From Schlegelella_A sp965246805 (GTDB taxonomy: Bacteria; Pseudomonadota; Gammaproteobacteria; Burkholderiales; Burkholderiaceae_C), in NCBI GenBank assembly GCA_965246805.1, contig CBDFFO010000010.1:62001-126000 (forward strand): DNA of 64,000 nucleotides. Direction: 5' to 3'. This document shows, piece after piece, positions 45,085-54,647 of the stretch. How positions within the stretch are numbered: the first letter of the stretch is position 1; each line of letters starts with the position of its first letter. The translations under genes were made by a program, and so were the position numbers. Under the pieces are notes generated by a model. The model was not told the DNA's origin. It worked only from the letters and a program-made list of their open reading frames with translations, and made no database searches.

Positions 45085-45993
45085 ATGATTGATCTCGAAA
45101 AACTTCAAAACAACCGCAACGCGCTGGGGCTGCTGTTCATGCTGCCGGCGACGCTCTTGCTGGTCGTCTTCCTCACCTATCCGCTCGGGCTCGGCGTTTG
45201 GCTTGGCTTCACCGATGCGAAGGTCGGCCGTCCGGGTGAGTGGATCGGGCTCGAGAACTACGAGTTCCTGTGGGGCGACAGCGTCACCCGGCTCGCGCTC
45301 TTCAACACGCTCTTCTATACCTTCGTCGCGAGCGTCCTGAAGTTCGGGCTGGGCCTATGGCTCGCGTTGCTGCTGAACCGAAACATTCGATTCAAGACCT
45401 TCTTTCGCGCCGTGATCCTGCTGCCGTACATCGTGCCGACCGCGCTCTCGGCAATCGCCTTCTGGTGGATCTACGACGCGCAGTTCTCGATCGTCAGCTG
45501 GGTGCTGGTGAAGCTCGGCGTTATCGACCGCTACATCGATTTCCTCGGCGAGCCGTGGAATGCGCGGCTCTCGGTGATCGGCGCCAACGTATGGCGCGGC
45601 GTGCCGTTCGTGGCCATCACGTTGCTAGCGGGCCTGCAGACCATTTCACCCTCGTACTACGAAGCGTCGGCGATCGACGGTGCGACCCCATGGCAGCAGT
45701 TTCGCCACGTCACGCTGCCGCTTCTCACGCCCATCATCGCCGTCGTGATGACGTTCTCGGTGCTCTTCACGTTCACCGACTTCCAGCTCATCTACGTCAT
45801 CACGCGCGGCGGCCCGCTCAACGCCACGCACCTGATGGCGACACTCTCGTTCCAGCGCGCTATCTCGGGTGGCGCCCTCGGCGAAGGCGCGGCGATCTCG
45901 ATCGCGATGGTGCCGTTCCTACTCGCGGCCATCATGTTCAGTTACTTCGGCCTGCAGCGTCGAACTTGGCAGCAAGGCGGCAAAGACCGATGA
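45085..45993 (+). CDS. Sugar ABC transporter permease (MalF/UgpA type)
   Basis: A 302-residue inner-membrane permease with six predicted helices. The EAA loop that contacts the ATPase is YYEASAIDGATPWQQFRHVTLPLLTP near residue 190. LLPYIVPTALSAIAFWWIYD and FTDFQLIYVITRGGPLNAT are typical of the first-permease type in carbohydrate importers. It overlaps the second permease by 4 bp (ATGA). It follows the palindromic repeat and belongs with the ATPase at 42474 and the interrupted binding-protein gene. Confidence 0.94.
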   Translation: MIDLEKLQNNRNALGLLFMLPATLLLVVFLTYPLGLGVWLGFTDAKVGRPGEWIGLENYEFLWGDSVTRLALFNTLFYTFVASVLKFGLGLWLALLLNRNIRFKTFFRAVILLPYIVPTALSAIAFWWIYDAQFSIVSWVLVKLGVIDRYIDFLGEPWNARLSVIGANVWRGVPFVAITLLAGLQTISPSYYEASAIDGATPWQQFRHVTLPLLTPIIAVVMTFSVLFTFTDFQLIYVITRGGPLNATHLMATLSFQRAISGGALGEGAAISIAMVPFLLAAIMFSYFGLQRRTWQQGGKDR

Positions 45994-46907
45994 GCACCGC
46001 TGCGAGCACCGATCTCGCGAAGGGCACGACCGCAGCGACGAAGGCTGGCGCCGACAGCGGCGGCATGGGTTATCTCGAATCGATACCGCGCCGCCTGGTC
46101 ACGGTCTATCTGCCGCTCGTGGTGTTCCTGATCGTGCTGCTGTTCCCGTTCTACTGGATGGCCATCACTTCGGTGAAGCCCGACCCCGAGTTGCTTTCGC
46201 GCACCGGCAACCCGTTCTGGGTCATCGCACCGACGCTCGCGCATTTCGACAAGCTGCTGTTCCACACCGCGTACCCCGAATGGATGTGGAACACCGTGAT
46301 CGTCTCGGTGGTGTCGACGGCGTTTTCTCTCGCGGCCTCCGTGTTCGCGGCATACGCGATCGAGCGCCTGCGCTTTCGCGGCGCAAAGCACGTGGGCCTC
46401 GGCATCTTTCTCGCTTACCTGGTGCCGCCGTCGATCCTCTTTATCCCGCTCGCAGCAGTCGTGTTTAACCTTGGCCTCTTCGACACGCGCTGGGCCCTGA
46501 TCCTCACGTACCCGACCTTCCTGATCCCGTTCTGCACCTGGCTGCTGATGGGCTACTTCCGCTCGATTCCCTTCGAGCTCGAGGAGTGCGCGTTGATCGA
46601 TGGCGCGACGCGCTGGCAGATCCTCACGAAGATCGTGCTGCCGCTTGCGGTGCCGGGGCTCATCTCGGCCGGCATTTTCGCGTTCACGCTGTCGTGGAAC
46701 GAGTTCATCTACGCGCTCACGTTCATCTCGTCGTCCGAGATCAAGACCTTGCCGGTCGGCGTTGTCACCGAGCTCGTCGAAGGCGACGTCTACCACTGGG
46801 GCCCGTTGATGGCCGGTGCGTTGCTCGGCTCGCTGCCGGTCGCTTTCATCTACTCCTTCTTCGTCGAGTACTACGTGTCGGGCCTCACCGGTTCGGTGAA
46901 GGAATAG
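45990..46907 (+). CDS. Sugar ABC transporter permease (MalG/UgpE type)
   Basis: A 305-residue permease with six hydrophobic helices after a 35-residue cytoplasmic N-terminus. The EAA motif is ELEECALIDGATRWQILTKIVLPLAVPG. LSWNEFIYALTFISSSEIKTLPVGV is the usual C-terminal signature of this subunit. It pairs with the upstream permease. The dehydratase gene begins 2 bp after its stop, strongly suggesting one transcript for uptake and catabolism. Confidence 0.94.
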   Translation: MSTAASTDLAKGTTAATKAGADSGGMGYLESIPRRLVTVYLPLVVFLIVLLFPFYWMAITSVKPDPELLSRTGNPFWVIAPTLAHFDKLLFHTAYPEWMWNTVIVSVVSTAFSLAASVFAAYAIERLRFRGAKHVGLGIFLAYLVPPSILFIPLAAVVFNLGLFDTRWALILTYPTFLIPFCTWLLMGYFRSIPFELEECALIDGATRWQILTKIVLPLAVPGLISAGIFAFTLSWNEFIYALTFISSSEIKTLPVGVVTELVEGDVYHWGPLMAGALLGSLPVAFIYSFFVEYYVSGLTGSVKE

Positions 46908-46909
46908 GA

Positions 46910-48703
46910 ATGGGCGAGGGCAGCAAGCCCCGCAAGAAGGCTTCCGAGCTGCGCAGCCAGCAATGGTTCGGCCGCCAGGACCGCGACGGCTTCGCATACC
47001 GCAGCTGGGTCAAGGGCAAGGGCGTGCCCGACGATCAGTTCGATGGTCGTCCGGTGATCGGCATCTGCAACACCTTCAGCGAGCTCACGCCGTGCAACTC
47101 GCACTTCAGGACGCTCGCCGAGCAAGTGAAGATCGGCGTCTACGAAGCGGGCGGCTTCCCGCTCGAGTTCCCGGTAATGTCACTCGGCGAGACGCTGCTC
47201 AGGCCGACCGCGATGCTCTACCGCAAACTCGCGAGCATGGACGTCGAGGAATCGATCCGCGGCAATCCGATCGACGGCGTGGTGCTGTTGATGGGCTGCG
47301 ACAAGACCACTCCCTCGCTCGTGATGGGCGCGGCGAGTTGCGATCTGCCGACGATCGGCGTCTCGGGCGGCCCGATGCTGAACGGCAAGTGGCGCGGCAC
47401 CGAACTTGGCTCCGGCACCGGCCTCTGGAGCATGAGCGAGCAGGTGCGCGCGGGCACGCTGAAGATCGAGCAGTTCTTCGACTCCGAGAGCTGCATGCAT
47501 CGCAGCCACGGCCACTGCATGACGATGGGCACCGCCAGCACAATGGCGTGCATGGTCGAGGCGCTCGGGCTCGGGCTGCCCGGCAACGCCGCGTATCCCG
47601 CGGTCGACGGCCGCCGCAACGTGCTCGCGCGCATGGCCGGACGACGCATCGTCGACATGGTCCACGAGGACCAGCGGCTGTCGACCGTCCTCACGCGCGC
47701 AGCCTTCGAGAACGCAATCGTCACGCTGGCTGCGATCGGCGGCTCGACCAACGCGGTGATCCACCTGATCGCGATGGCCGGGCGCCTGGGCGTGCCGCTG
47801 AACATCGACGACTTCGACCGCCTTGCGAGCGAGCTGCCGTGCCTGGTCAACCTGCAGCCATCGGGCAAGCACCTGATGGAGGACTTCTGCTACGCGGGCG
47901 GGCTGCCGGTCGTTTTGAAGGAGATCGCGTCGCTGCTGCACCTCGATGCGGTCACTGCAAACGGCCGCACCGTCGGCGACAACCTCGACGATGCCGAGAA
48001 CTTCAACGTCGAGGTCATCAAGCCGTTCGACGCGCCGTTCAAGGCGCACGCCGGCATCGCCGTGCTGCGTGGCAATCTCGCGCCGCGTGGCGCGATCATC
48101 AAGCCCAGCGCCGCGACGCCGTCGCTGATGGTCCATCGCGGCCGCGCGGTGGTGTTCGACACGATCGAGGAGTTCCACGCGCGCATCGATGACGAGACCC
48201 TCGACATCGACGAGACCTGCGTGATGGTGCTGCGCAACTGCGGACCGAAGGGCTACCCGGGCATGGCGGAGGTCGGCAACATGCCGTTGCCACCGAAGGT
48301 GCTGCGCAAGGGCATCACCGACATGATCCGCATCAGCGATGCGCGCATGAGCGGCACCGCGTACGGCACCGTGGTGCTGCACACGACGCCCGAAGCGGCG
48401 GACGGCGGACCGCTCGCCGCCGTGCGCACGGGCGACTACATCGAGCTCGACGTGCCGCGGCGGCGCTTGCATCTGGACATCACCGACGCCGAGCTCGCGT
48501 CGCGCCTCGCGGACTGGAAGCGCCCGCCGCCGCCGCTCGCCAGCGGCTACTGGAAGCTCTACGTCGACCACGTGCTGCAGGCGGACGAAGGTGCGGACCT
48601 CGACTTCCTCGTCGGGCGCCGCGGCGCGTTCGTGCCGCGGCCCGACGAGCCGGAACCCGAAGGCGATGCGTTCGGCGCCTTCGTCCCGCGCGACAACCAC
48701 TAA
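46910..48703 (+). CDS. IlvD/Edd-family dehydratase, probable sugar-acid dehydratase
   Basis: A 597-residue iron-sulfur dehydratase. The likely cluster cysteines are Cys62 (LTPCNSH), Cys130 (LLMGCDKTTPS) and Cys203 (GHCMTMGTASTMAC). IGGSTNAVIHLIAMAGR and NCGPKGYPGMAEVG are family blocks. The family includes dihydroxyacid, phosphogluconate, arabinonate and xylonate dehydratases. Its N-terminus does not look like the well-studied arabinonate or xylonate enzymes, and the placement 2 bp after a sugar permease argues against valine biosynthesis. I infer a sugar-acid to 2-keto-3-deoxy acid reaction, substrate unknown. The stop overlaps the convergent prolyl oligopeptidase gene by 4 bp. Confidence 0.88.
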   Translation: MGEGSKPRKKASELRSQQWFGRQDRDGFAYRSWVKGKGVPDDQFDGRPVIGICNTFSELTPCNSHFRTLAEQVKIGVYEAGGFPLEFPVMSLGETLLRPTAMLYRKLASMDVEESIRGNPIDGVVLLMGCDKTTPSLVMGAASCDLPTIGVSGGPMLNGKWRGTELGSGTGLWSMSEQVRAGTLKIEQFFDSESCMHRSHGHCMTMGTASTMACMVEALGLGLPGNAAYPAVDGRRNVLARMAGRRIVDMVHEDQRLSTVLTRAAFENAIVTLAAIGGSTNAVIHLIAMAGRLGVPLNIDDFDRLASELPCLVNLQPSGKHLMEDFCYAGGLPVVLKEIASLLHLDAVTANGRTVGDNLDDAENFNVEVIKPFDAPFKAHAGIAVLRGNLAPRGAIIKPSAATPSLMVHRGRAVVFDTIEEFHARIDDETLDIDETCVMVLRNCGPKGYPGMAEVGNMPLPPKVLRKGITDMIRISDARMSGTAYGTVVLHTTPEAADGGPLAAVRTGDYIELDVPRRRLHLDITDAELASRLADWKRPPPPLASGYWKLYVDHVLQADEGADLDFLVGRRGAFVPRPDEPEPEGDAFGAFVPRDNH

Positions 48704-50928
48704 GGCGTGACCTGGCCGAGCTGCTGCCAGAGATACGCATACGACAAGGCCAGCAGATGCGCGCGCTGGCCGTTGTCGGCCGCGCCGCCGTGGCCGCCCT
48801 CGATGTTCTCGTAGTACAGCAGCGGGTGTCCCTGGGCGGCCATCTTCGCGGCCATCTTGCGCGCGTGACCCGGGTGCACCCGATCGTCGCGCGTCGAGGT
48901 CGCGAAGAACACGTTCGGATAGGTCACGCCGGCCTTGACGTTCTGGTACGGGCTGTAGCGGCTGATGTAGGCCCATTCGGCCGGCACGTCGGGGTTGCCG
49001 TACTCGCCCATCCACGAATTGCCGGCGAGCAGCAGGTGGTAGCGCTGCATGTCGAGCAGCGGCACCTGGCACACGACGGCGTTGAACAGCTCGGGCCGTT
49101 GCACCATCACCGCGCCCACGAGCAGGCCGCCGTTGCTGCCGCCCATGATGCCAAGATGCCGCGCGCTCGTGATCTTCTTCGCGATCAGGTCTTCGGCAAC
49201 GGCGATGAAGTCGTCGTAGCTGTTCTGCTTCTTCTCCTTCAGGGCGGCCTGATGCCAGGCCGGCCCGAATTCGCCGCCGCCCCGGATGTTGGCGACGACG
49301 AGCACGCCGCCGCGTTCGATCCACGCCTTGCCGCGCGCACCCGAGTAGCCGGGCAGCATCGAGATCTCGAAGCCGCCATAGCCGTAGAGCAGGGTCGGCG
49401 CGCCGCCGTCCGCGGCCTTCGCCGCGCCCAGGCCCTTCGGCCACACGACGAAGTAGGGCACGCGGGTGCCATCCTTCGACGTCGCGAAGAACTGCTCCGC
49501 GTGCATACCGGTCGCATCGAACTGCGTCGGAGATGACTTGAGGCTTTCGCGTCGATCGGTGCCCGCCTCGCCGATCGCCAGCGTGCTCGGCGTCAGGTAG
49601 TCGTTGTAGGTGAAGAGGTAGCGGTTCGCGAGCGTCGACGACGTCGCCATACGGCCCGGCGGGGACGCGACGGTGTCGGCGATCGGATCGACCTCCGCGT
49701 CATACAGCGAGCTCACGCCCAGCGTGCCAGGGAAGGGCGCGTCGACTTCGCGGCGCGTGAACGACGTTGGACCGGTCTTTTCCAGCTCCTCGAGCCGGCC
49801 GGCGACGTTGTCGAGCACGTTCAGCAGCACGAAGTCGCGCGTGAAGGTCCAGCCGTTGAGCGAACGCGCCGAGGTCGGCGTGAAGAGCGACGTGGCGCTG
49901 CGGTCGCCCGCCATCCAGGCCTTCGCGTCGGCCGCGATCAGCGAGCCCCGTGCGAAGGTGGTGGGGCCAAGAGCGAGGTCGCTGCGCAGTTCGATCAGCA
50001 GGGTGTCGCGCATGAAGCGGATCGACGCGTCGTCTGGCACGTCGAGAGGTACCAACTTGCCGTCCCGAAGCAGCCACGTCTTCTGATGGAAGAAGTCTAG
50101 CGAGCGATGCACGAGCGTGCGTTCGAAGCGCGGCGTCGCATCGACGGCAATGCTCACCGAGACGTCGGTTGGTTCGCCTTCGTAGACCACCGACGCAGAA
50201 GCGATCGGCGTGCCGCGCCGCCAGCGTTTGATCACACGCGGATAGCCCGAGGCGGTGAGCGAGCCCGCGCCGAAATCGGTGCCGACATAGAGGTGGTCGA
50301 TGTCGATCCACTCGACGCTCGTCTTGGCTTCGGGCAGTGCGAAACCGTCGTCGACGAAGCGCTTGTCGACGACGTCGAACTCACGCACCACGGCCGCATC
50401 GGCACCGCCGCGCGAGAGGTTCATCAGGCACCGGCGGTAGATCGGTCCGAGGCAGCTCGCGCCCTTCCAGACCCAGTTCTCCTTCTCGGCCGCGCCGAGC
50501 GCGTCGAGGTCGAGCACCGTTTCCCACACCGGCTCGTCCCGGCGGAAATCGGCGAGCGTGGTGCGGCGCCACAAACCCCGCTTGTGATCCTGGTCCTGCC
50601 AGAAGTTGTAGAGATGTGCGCCGATGCGCTGCGGAAACGCGATGCGGTCCTTCGCGTCGAGCTGCGCGAGCATCTCGGCCTGGATCGGCGCGAACTCGGG
50701 ACGCGCCTCGAGCACTTTCTGCGACTCGGCATTGCGTGCGCGAACCCAGTCGAGCGAGCGCGGTGCCTGCACGTCCTCGAGCCAGCGATAAGGGTCTGTC
50801 TTGGCGGACTGCAGGGGCTGCTGTGCAAGCAAGGTCATCGTCGTCGCTCCGGTCAGCACCAAGGCCATCGCCGTCGCCGGCGTGAGGTGCCAGAACGGGG
50901 CGCGCCGCAACAAAAATGGATGCTTCAT
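48700..50928 (-). CDS. Prolyl oligopeptidase family (S9) serine peptidase
   Basis: A 742-residue S9 peptidase. A hydrophobic N-terminus (ATAMALVLTGATTMTLLAQ) suggests export. The N-terminal beta-propeller starts DPYRWLEDVQAPRSLDWVRA. The C-terminal alpha/beta-hydrolase has the nucleophile in MGGSNGGLL, the Asp in STRDDRVHPGHA and the His in EGGHGGAADN. It cleaves short peptides after proline or related residues. Its stop overlaps the dehydratase gene tail-to-tail by 4 bp. Confidence 0.93.
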   Translation of the reverse strand: MKHPFLLRRAPFWHLTPATAMALVLTGATTMTLLAQQPLQSAKTDPYRWLEDVQAPRSLDWVRARNAESQKVLEARPEFAPIQAEMLAQLDAKDRIAFPQRIGAHLYNFWQDQDHKRGLWRRTTLADFRRDEPVWETVLDLDALGAAEKENWVWKGASCLGPIYRRCLMNLSRGGADAAVVREFDVVDKRFVDDGFALPEAKTSVEWIDIDHLYVGTDFGAGSLTASGYPRVIKRWRRGTPIASASVVYEGEPTDVSVSIAVDATPRFERTLVHRSLDFFHQKTWLLRDGKLVPLDVPDDASIRFMRDTLLIELRSDLALGPTTFARGSLIAADAKAWMAGDRSATSLFTPTSARSLNGWTFTRDFVLLNVLDNVAGRLEELEKTGPTSFTRREVDAPFPGTLGVSSLYDAEVDPIADTVASPPGRMATSSTLANRYLFTYNDYLTPSTLAIGEAGTDRRESLKSSPTQFDATGMHAEQFFATSKDGTRVPYFVVWPKGLGAAKAADGGAPTLLYGYGGFEISMLPGYSGARGKAWIERGGVLVVANIRGGGEFGPAWHQAALKEKKQNSYDDFIAVAEDLIAKKITSARHLGIMGGSNGGLLVGAVMVQRPELFNAVVCQVPLLDMQRYHLLLAGNSWMGEYGNPDVPAEWAYISRYSPYQNVKAGVTYPNVFFATSTRDDRVHPGHARKMAAKMAAQGHPLLYYENIEGGHGGAADNGQRAHLLALSYAYLWQQLGQVTP

Positions 50929-51036
50929 TCGAACGACTTTACCCGCGTGTAGCGTTCACCTGCAGGCCGCGACGGCATGGCCTCACGGCGGGCCGCCGCC
51001 GATGCCCCGCACTCGAATCAAAGGTCGGTGGGTTGT

Positions 51037-51633
51037 TCAAAAACGCGAACCGGGTTGCGCGAGGAAGCTCATCTCTTCCACCGTCGAACGACGGCCCAGG
51101 ATGTCGTTGCGATGAGGGAATCGCCCGAACCGGAAGATGACGTCGCGATGCTTCTTCGCGTACGCGAGGAGGTCGTCGCTGCCGGGGTCTTCGAGCGCGA
51201 GGCGCTTCATCAGCCGGACCGCCTCGTCCTGCATGGCCATGCCTTCGGCGTGTTCGAACGGCAAATAGATGAAGGCGCGTTGAACCACGCTCAGCGCGAG
51301 GTCCTGGCCGCTGCCGACGGCGGCGCTGGCCAACGCGAGCGCTTGCGGATCTCCGGCGAACGCGCGCGGCGTGTCGCGAAACGCATTGCGGGTGAATTGG
51401 TCGAGCAGCAGGATGGATGCGAGCGCACCGTCGGGGCGCGTGGCCCATGCCGACAACTCGCCGCGCAGCGCCCGTTCGATCCAGGGCAGGAAGCGATCGG
51501 CGATCTCGTGGTCGAAGCCGTCGTCCTTGCGAAACCATTCGTCGCGTCGCCGGCCTTCGGTGGCCGAGCCGGCTGCGCCGAACCAGAAGTCGAGCACGTC
51601 TTGCGCGTGGGGGTCGAGCGTGGGAGTGGACAT
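51037..51633 (-). CDS. DUF924 family protein
   Basis: A 198-residue all-helical protein of the DUF924 family: DVLDFWFGAAGS at the start, the conserved LLLDQFTRNAFRDTPRAFAGDP in the middle and YLPFEHAEGMAMQDE after it. The fold resembles tetratricopeptide-like helical bundles; function unknown. It sits 12 bp downstream of the YaeQ gene on the same strand and is probably co-transcribed with it. Confidence 0.92.
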   Translation of the reverse strand: MSTPTLDPHAQDVLDFWFGAAGSATEGRRRDEWFRKDDGFDHEIADRFLPWIERALRGELSAWATRPDGALASILLLDQFTRNAFRDTPRAFAGDPQALALASAAVGSGQDLALSVVQRAFIYLPFEHAEGMAMQDEAVRLMKRLALEDPGSDDLLAYAKKHRDVIFRFGRFPHRNDILGRRSTVEEMSFLAQPGSRF

Positions 51634-51645
51634 CAGCGAGTTCCT

Positions 51646-52203
51646 TCAGGCACCGTTCAAGCGTTGCGGCGTGAGCGCGGCCGAGCGCTCGCTCTCGGTC
51701 ACGTAGACCGTGCCGTCCTGCACCGTGAGTTGCAGTTGCATGCCGCGCGCCGCCATCGCCGCCAGGGCCTGCGAATCGGCTGCCGCGATCTGCCACGCCT
51801 CGATGTTGCGGGCCCGCGTGACCTTGCTTGCGATGCCGCCCCACCAGATCGACGTGCTCGCGCTGTAGCTATAGACGCTGACCCGATCGGCCTTGCCAGC
51901 CGCTTTCATCAAGCGGCGGTCGTCGGGCTGGCCCACCTCGATCCAGTGCACGATCCGGCCGGTCAGGTCCTTCTGCCAGAGCTCCGGCTCGTCTGGATCC
52001 CACATGCCTTTGGCGAACTGCAGCGCGCCCTCGTGGTCGGGATCGGGCGGTACGTTGAGGGCGAGCGCGAGGAGGCGCACCATCATTCGTTCGTCGGTCT
52101 CAGACGGGTGGCGTGCCAGGGTCTCGTTCTGGCTCACGTAAACGCCACGATCGATGTCGGCGATTTGCAGGCTGGCCTTGAAGATCGTCGCTTTGATGGC
52201 CAT
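51646..52203 (-). CDS. YaeQ family protein
   Basis: A 185-residue YaeQ homologue. The start at 52203 (MAIKATIFKASLQIADIDRGVY) matches the family start. HPSETDERMMVRLLALAL and GMWDPDEPELWQKDLTG are conserved blocks; YaeQ has a PD-(D/E)XK-like nuclease-type fold, and LTGRIVHWIEVGQPDDRRLMKA covers part of that core. Role unknown, formerly linked to RfaH suppression. It heads a two-gene unit with the DUF924 gene and is divergent from the small 90-residue gene. Confidence 0.93.
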   Translation of the reverse strand: MAIKATIFKASLQIADIDRGVYVSQNETLARHPSETDERMMVRLLALALNVPPDPDHEGALQFAKGMWDPDEPELWQKDLTGRIVHWIEVGQPDDRRLMKAAGKADRVSVYSYSASTSIWWGGIASKVTRARNIEAWQIAAADSQALAAMAARGMQLQLTVQDGTVYVTESERSAALTPQRLNGA

Positions 52204-52268
52204 GGGCGCGCACTGTGCCACAGCGCGCGGCGACAATCCCGCACGAGCAACCGGAAAGAGCGCACGCC

Positions 52269-52541
52269 ATGAGCATGAAGAAGTCAGACCTCGACAAGAA
52301 CTTGGGCAAGAAGATCACGGGGCAGATGAAAGTCGGCGGGATGGCCGGCCGCTTCGGCCAGCACGCCGGCGAAGTGGTCGACCGGCGCGAGCAGCGCCGC
52401 CTCGACGCGGCAGCCGGCCTGGTGCCCTTTGCCTGCAAGCTGCCGAGCGCGTTGGTCGCGACCCTGCAGGAACGAGCGGTCGCGCACGACGGCGGCCTCA
52501 ACGGCCTCGTCGCGACGCTGCTCGCGAAGGGGATGGCTTGA
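52269..52541 (+). CDS. Small basic protein of unknown function
   Basis: A 90-residue, lysine/arginine-rich protein (MSMKKSDLDKNLGKKITGQM at the start). The C-terminal half is more hydrophobic (ALVATLQERAV... LNGLVATLLAKG) and could form an amphipathic helix, resembling small DNA-binding or antitoxin-like proteins, but I see no partner toxin. A second ATG lies two codons in. It is divergent from YaeQ. I believe it is a real gene from its composition and clean frame. Confidence 0.65.
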   Translation: MSMKKSDLDKNLGKKITGQMKVGGMAGRFGQHAGEVVDRREQRRLDAAAGLVPFACKLPSALVATLQERAVAHDGGLNGLVATLLAKGMA

Positions 52542-52665
52542 ACGGTCTTGTCGTGAGCCGGGCACGTCGAGTCGAGGGCCAGTGCATCATCGCGACGACC
52601 GCGCCCGAGTCGAGGCCACGGCCACGACCGCGGCCACGCGGGCCCCGTCGCGGCCTGGAGCTCTC

Positions 52666-54048
52666 ATGACCACGCAGACCTTCGATCTCTTCATCATCGG
52701 TGCCGGCAGCGGCGGCGTTCGCGCCGCGCGCGTCGCGGGTCAGATGGGCCTGCGTGTCGCCGTGGCCGAAGACTCGGCGCTCGGCGGCACCTGCGTCAAC
52801 CTCGGCTGCATCCCGAAAAAGCTCTACAGCTTCGCGGCGCACTACGCCGAATCGTTCGAGGAGTCGCGTGGCTTCGGCTGGTCTGACGTCCACCCGACGC
52901 TCGACTGGGCGACTTTGAAAAGGAACCGTGCGGCCGAGATCACGCGCCTGAACGGCATCTACGGGCAATTGATGGAGGGTTCCGGCGTGAGGCTGTTGCG
53001 GGGCCGCGCGAAGCTGGTGGCGCCCGACACGGTCGAGGTCGGCGGGGAGCGCTACCGAGCCAGGCACATCGTCGTCGCCACGGGTGGCAGACCGTCCAAG
53101 GCGGAAGTCGAGGGCGGCGAGTTCGCGATCTCTTCCGATCACGTGTTCGACCTGGCCGAGTTCCCGCGCCGCCTGGTCGTCGTCGGCGGTGGCTACATCG
53201 CGTGCGAGTTCGCGTCGATCTTTTCCGGTCTCGGTTCCGCGGTGACGCAGCTCTATCGCGGCGAGCAGATTTTGCGGGGCTTCGACGACGACATCCGCCA
53301 CTTCGTCGCCGACGAGATGCGCAAGAAAGGCGTCGACCTGCGGGTCGGCCACGGCGTGGCGCGCCTCGCGCGCGGTTCGACCGGCATCACCGTCGACCTG
53401 CGCGACGGCCCCGCGATCGTGGCCGACACGGTGCTCTACGCGACCGGCCGCATCCCGAACACCGCTGGACTCGGCCTGGCGGAGATCGGCGTCGCGCTCG
53501 ATCTCAACGGCGCGGTGCTGGTCGACGACAACTACGCGACCAACGTGCCCGGCGTGTATGCGATCGGCGACGTGATCGACCGCGTGCAGCTCACCCCCGT
53601 CGCGCTGGCCGAGGCCATGGCGCTCGTTGACCACCTGTTCGGCAGAGGCCAGCGCTGCGTCGACTACGCGCACATCCCGACGGCCGTCTTCACGCACCCG
53701 AGCATCGGCAGCGTCGGCTATTCGGAGAAAGACGCGCGCGCGCGGTTCGATAAGGTGCACGTCTACCGCAGCGAGTTCAAGGCTTTGCGCCACACGCTGT
53801 CGGGCAACACCGAGCGCACCTTGATGAAGCTCATCGTCGACGACGCGAGCGACAAGGTCGTCGGACTGCACATGGTCGGCGCCGATGCGGGCGAGATCGT
53901 GCAGGGTTTCGCCGTCGCGATGAAGGCGGGCGCCACCAAGGCGCATTTCGATGCGACCATCGGCATCCATCCGACGGCCGCGGAAGAGTTCGTGACGATG
54001 CGGCAGCCCGTGTCGAGCCCGTCGATGGTGGCGGCGCAAGCCGCCTGA
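52666..54048 (+). CDS. gor: Glutathione-disulfide reductase
   Basis: A 460-residue flavoprotein disulfide reductase. FAD loop GAGSGGVRAARVAGQMG, redox cysteines Cys43 and Cys48 in GGTCVNLGCIPKK, NAD(P) loop VVGGGYIACEFASIFSGLG, GDVIDRVQLTPVA and the C-terminal catalytic HPTAAEEF are all present. The LGCIPKK form and absence of a dihydrolipoyl-type signature favour glutathione reductase. It keeps glutathione reduced using NADPH. A GGAG box precedes the ATG. Confidence 0.93.
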   Translation: MTTQTFDLFIIGAGSGGVRAARVAGQMGLRVAVAEDSALGGTCVNLGCIPKKLYSFAAHYAESFEESRGFGWSDVHPTLDWATLKRNRAAEITRLNGIYGQLMEGSGVRLLRGRAKLVAPDTVEVGGERYRARHIVVATGGRPSKAEVEGGEFAISSDHVFDLAEFPRRLVVVGGGYIACEFASIFSGLGSAVTQLYRGEQILRGFDDDIRHFVADEMRKKGVDLRVGHGVARLARGSTGITVDLRDGPAIVADTVLYATGRIPNTAGLGLAEIGVALDLNGAVLVDDNYATNVPGVYAIGDVIDRVQLTPVALAEAMALVDHLFGRGQRCVDYAHIPTAVFTHPSIGSVGYSEKDARARFDKVHVYRSEFKALRHTLSGNTERTLMKLIVDDASDKVVGLHMVGADAGEIVQGFAVAMKAGATKAHFDATIGIHPTAAEEFVTMRQPVSSPSMVAAQAA

Positions 54049-54116
54049 TGCCGTCGCCGCGCATCGACTCGCCAGCGGCCACGCCCACGCCAGTCCCCGA
54101 TTTTCATCGAACACCC

Positions 54117-54608
54117 ATGCGAATGAAGACACGCTCCGCCTCAGCCATCTTTTTGTCGATCTGCTGCATCGCGCTGGGTGCCGCCGATGTCGCACAGGCT
54201 GCCGACGCGAAGCCGGCAGCCGCAACGCGCACGAAGGTGGCCAGCGCGGTGATGAGCAAGGAAGAACTCGGCAAGTGCCTCGATCAAAAGGAGAGTGTGC
54301 GCAGCGAGAGCGAGGGGCTCGACAAGGAGCGCGCCTCCCTCGCCACGGCCACGGCCGCGCTCGAAAAGCGCAGCACCGACCTCTCCGACCGGCTCGCACT
54401 CCTCGACCGCACCAGCGCGTCGGCGGTCGATGCGCACAACGCCGAAGTCGCCGAGCGCGAGACCGCGGTCGATGCGTTGAAGGCCCGAATCGACGCGTTC
54501 AACAGCCGCACGGTCGTCGTGCGCGAGCATCAACAGGCGTTCGAGAAATCGTGCGGCAACAAGCTCTACGAGGTGCGTGACGAGAACGCCATCCGCAAGG
54601 CAAAGTGA
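54117..54608 (+). CDS. Secreted coiled-coil protein of unknown function
   Basis: A 163-residue protein from the ATG at 54117, which gives a clean signal peptide (SAIFLSICCIALGAADVAQA); an upstream ATG at 54048 overlaps the gor stop and would add 23 poorly conserved residues. The mature part is a charged coiled coil (roughly residues 50-140; SEGLDKERASLATATAALEKRSTDL pattern) with one Cys at each end (GKCLDQKE and KSCGNK), which could form a disulfide. Function unknown. It sits between gor and an oligopeptidase gene. Confidence 0.75.
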   Translation: MRMKTRSASAIFLSICCIALGAADVAQAADAKPAAATRTKVASAVMSKEELGKCLDQKESVRSESEGLDKERASLATATAALEKRSTDLSDRLALLDRTSASAVDAHNAEVAERETAVDALKARIDAFNSRTVVVREHQQAFEKSCGNKLYEVRDENAIRKAK

Positions 54609-54647
54609 AGCCCGGCCCGTTTGCCGGCGGGCGATGAAAGCAAATCC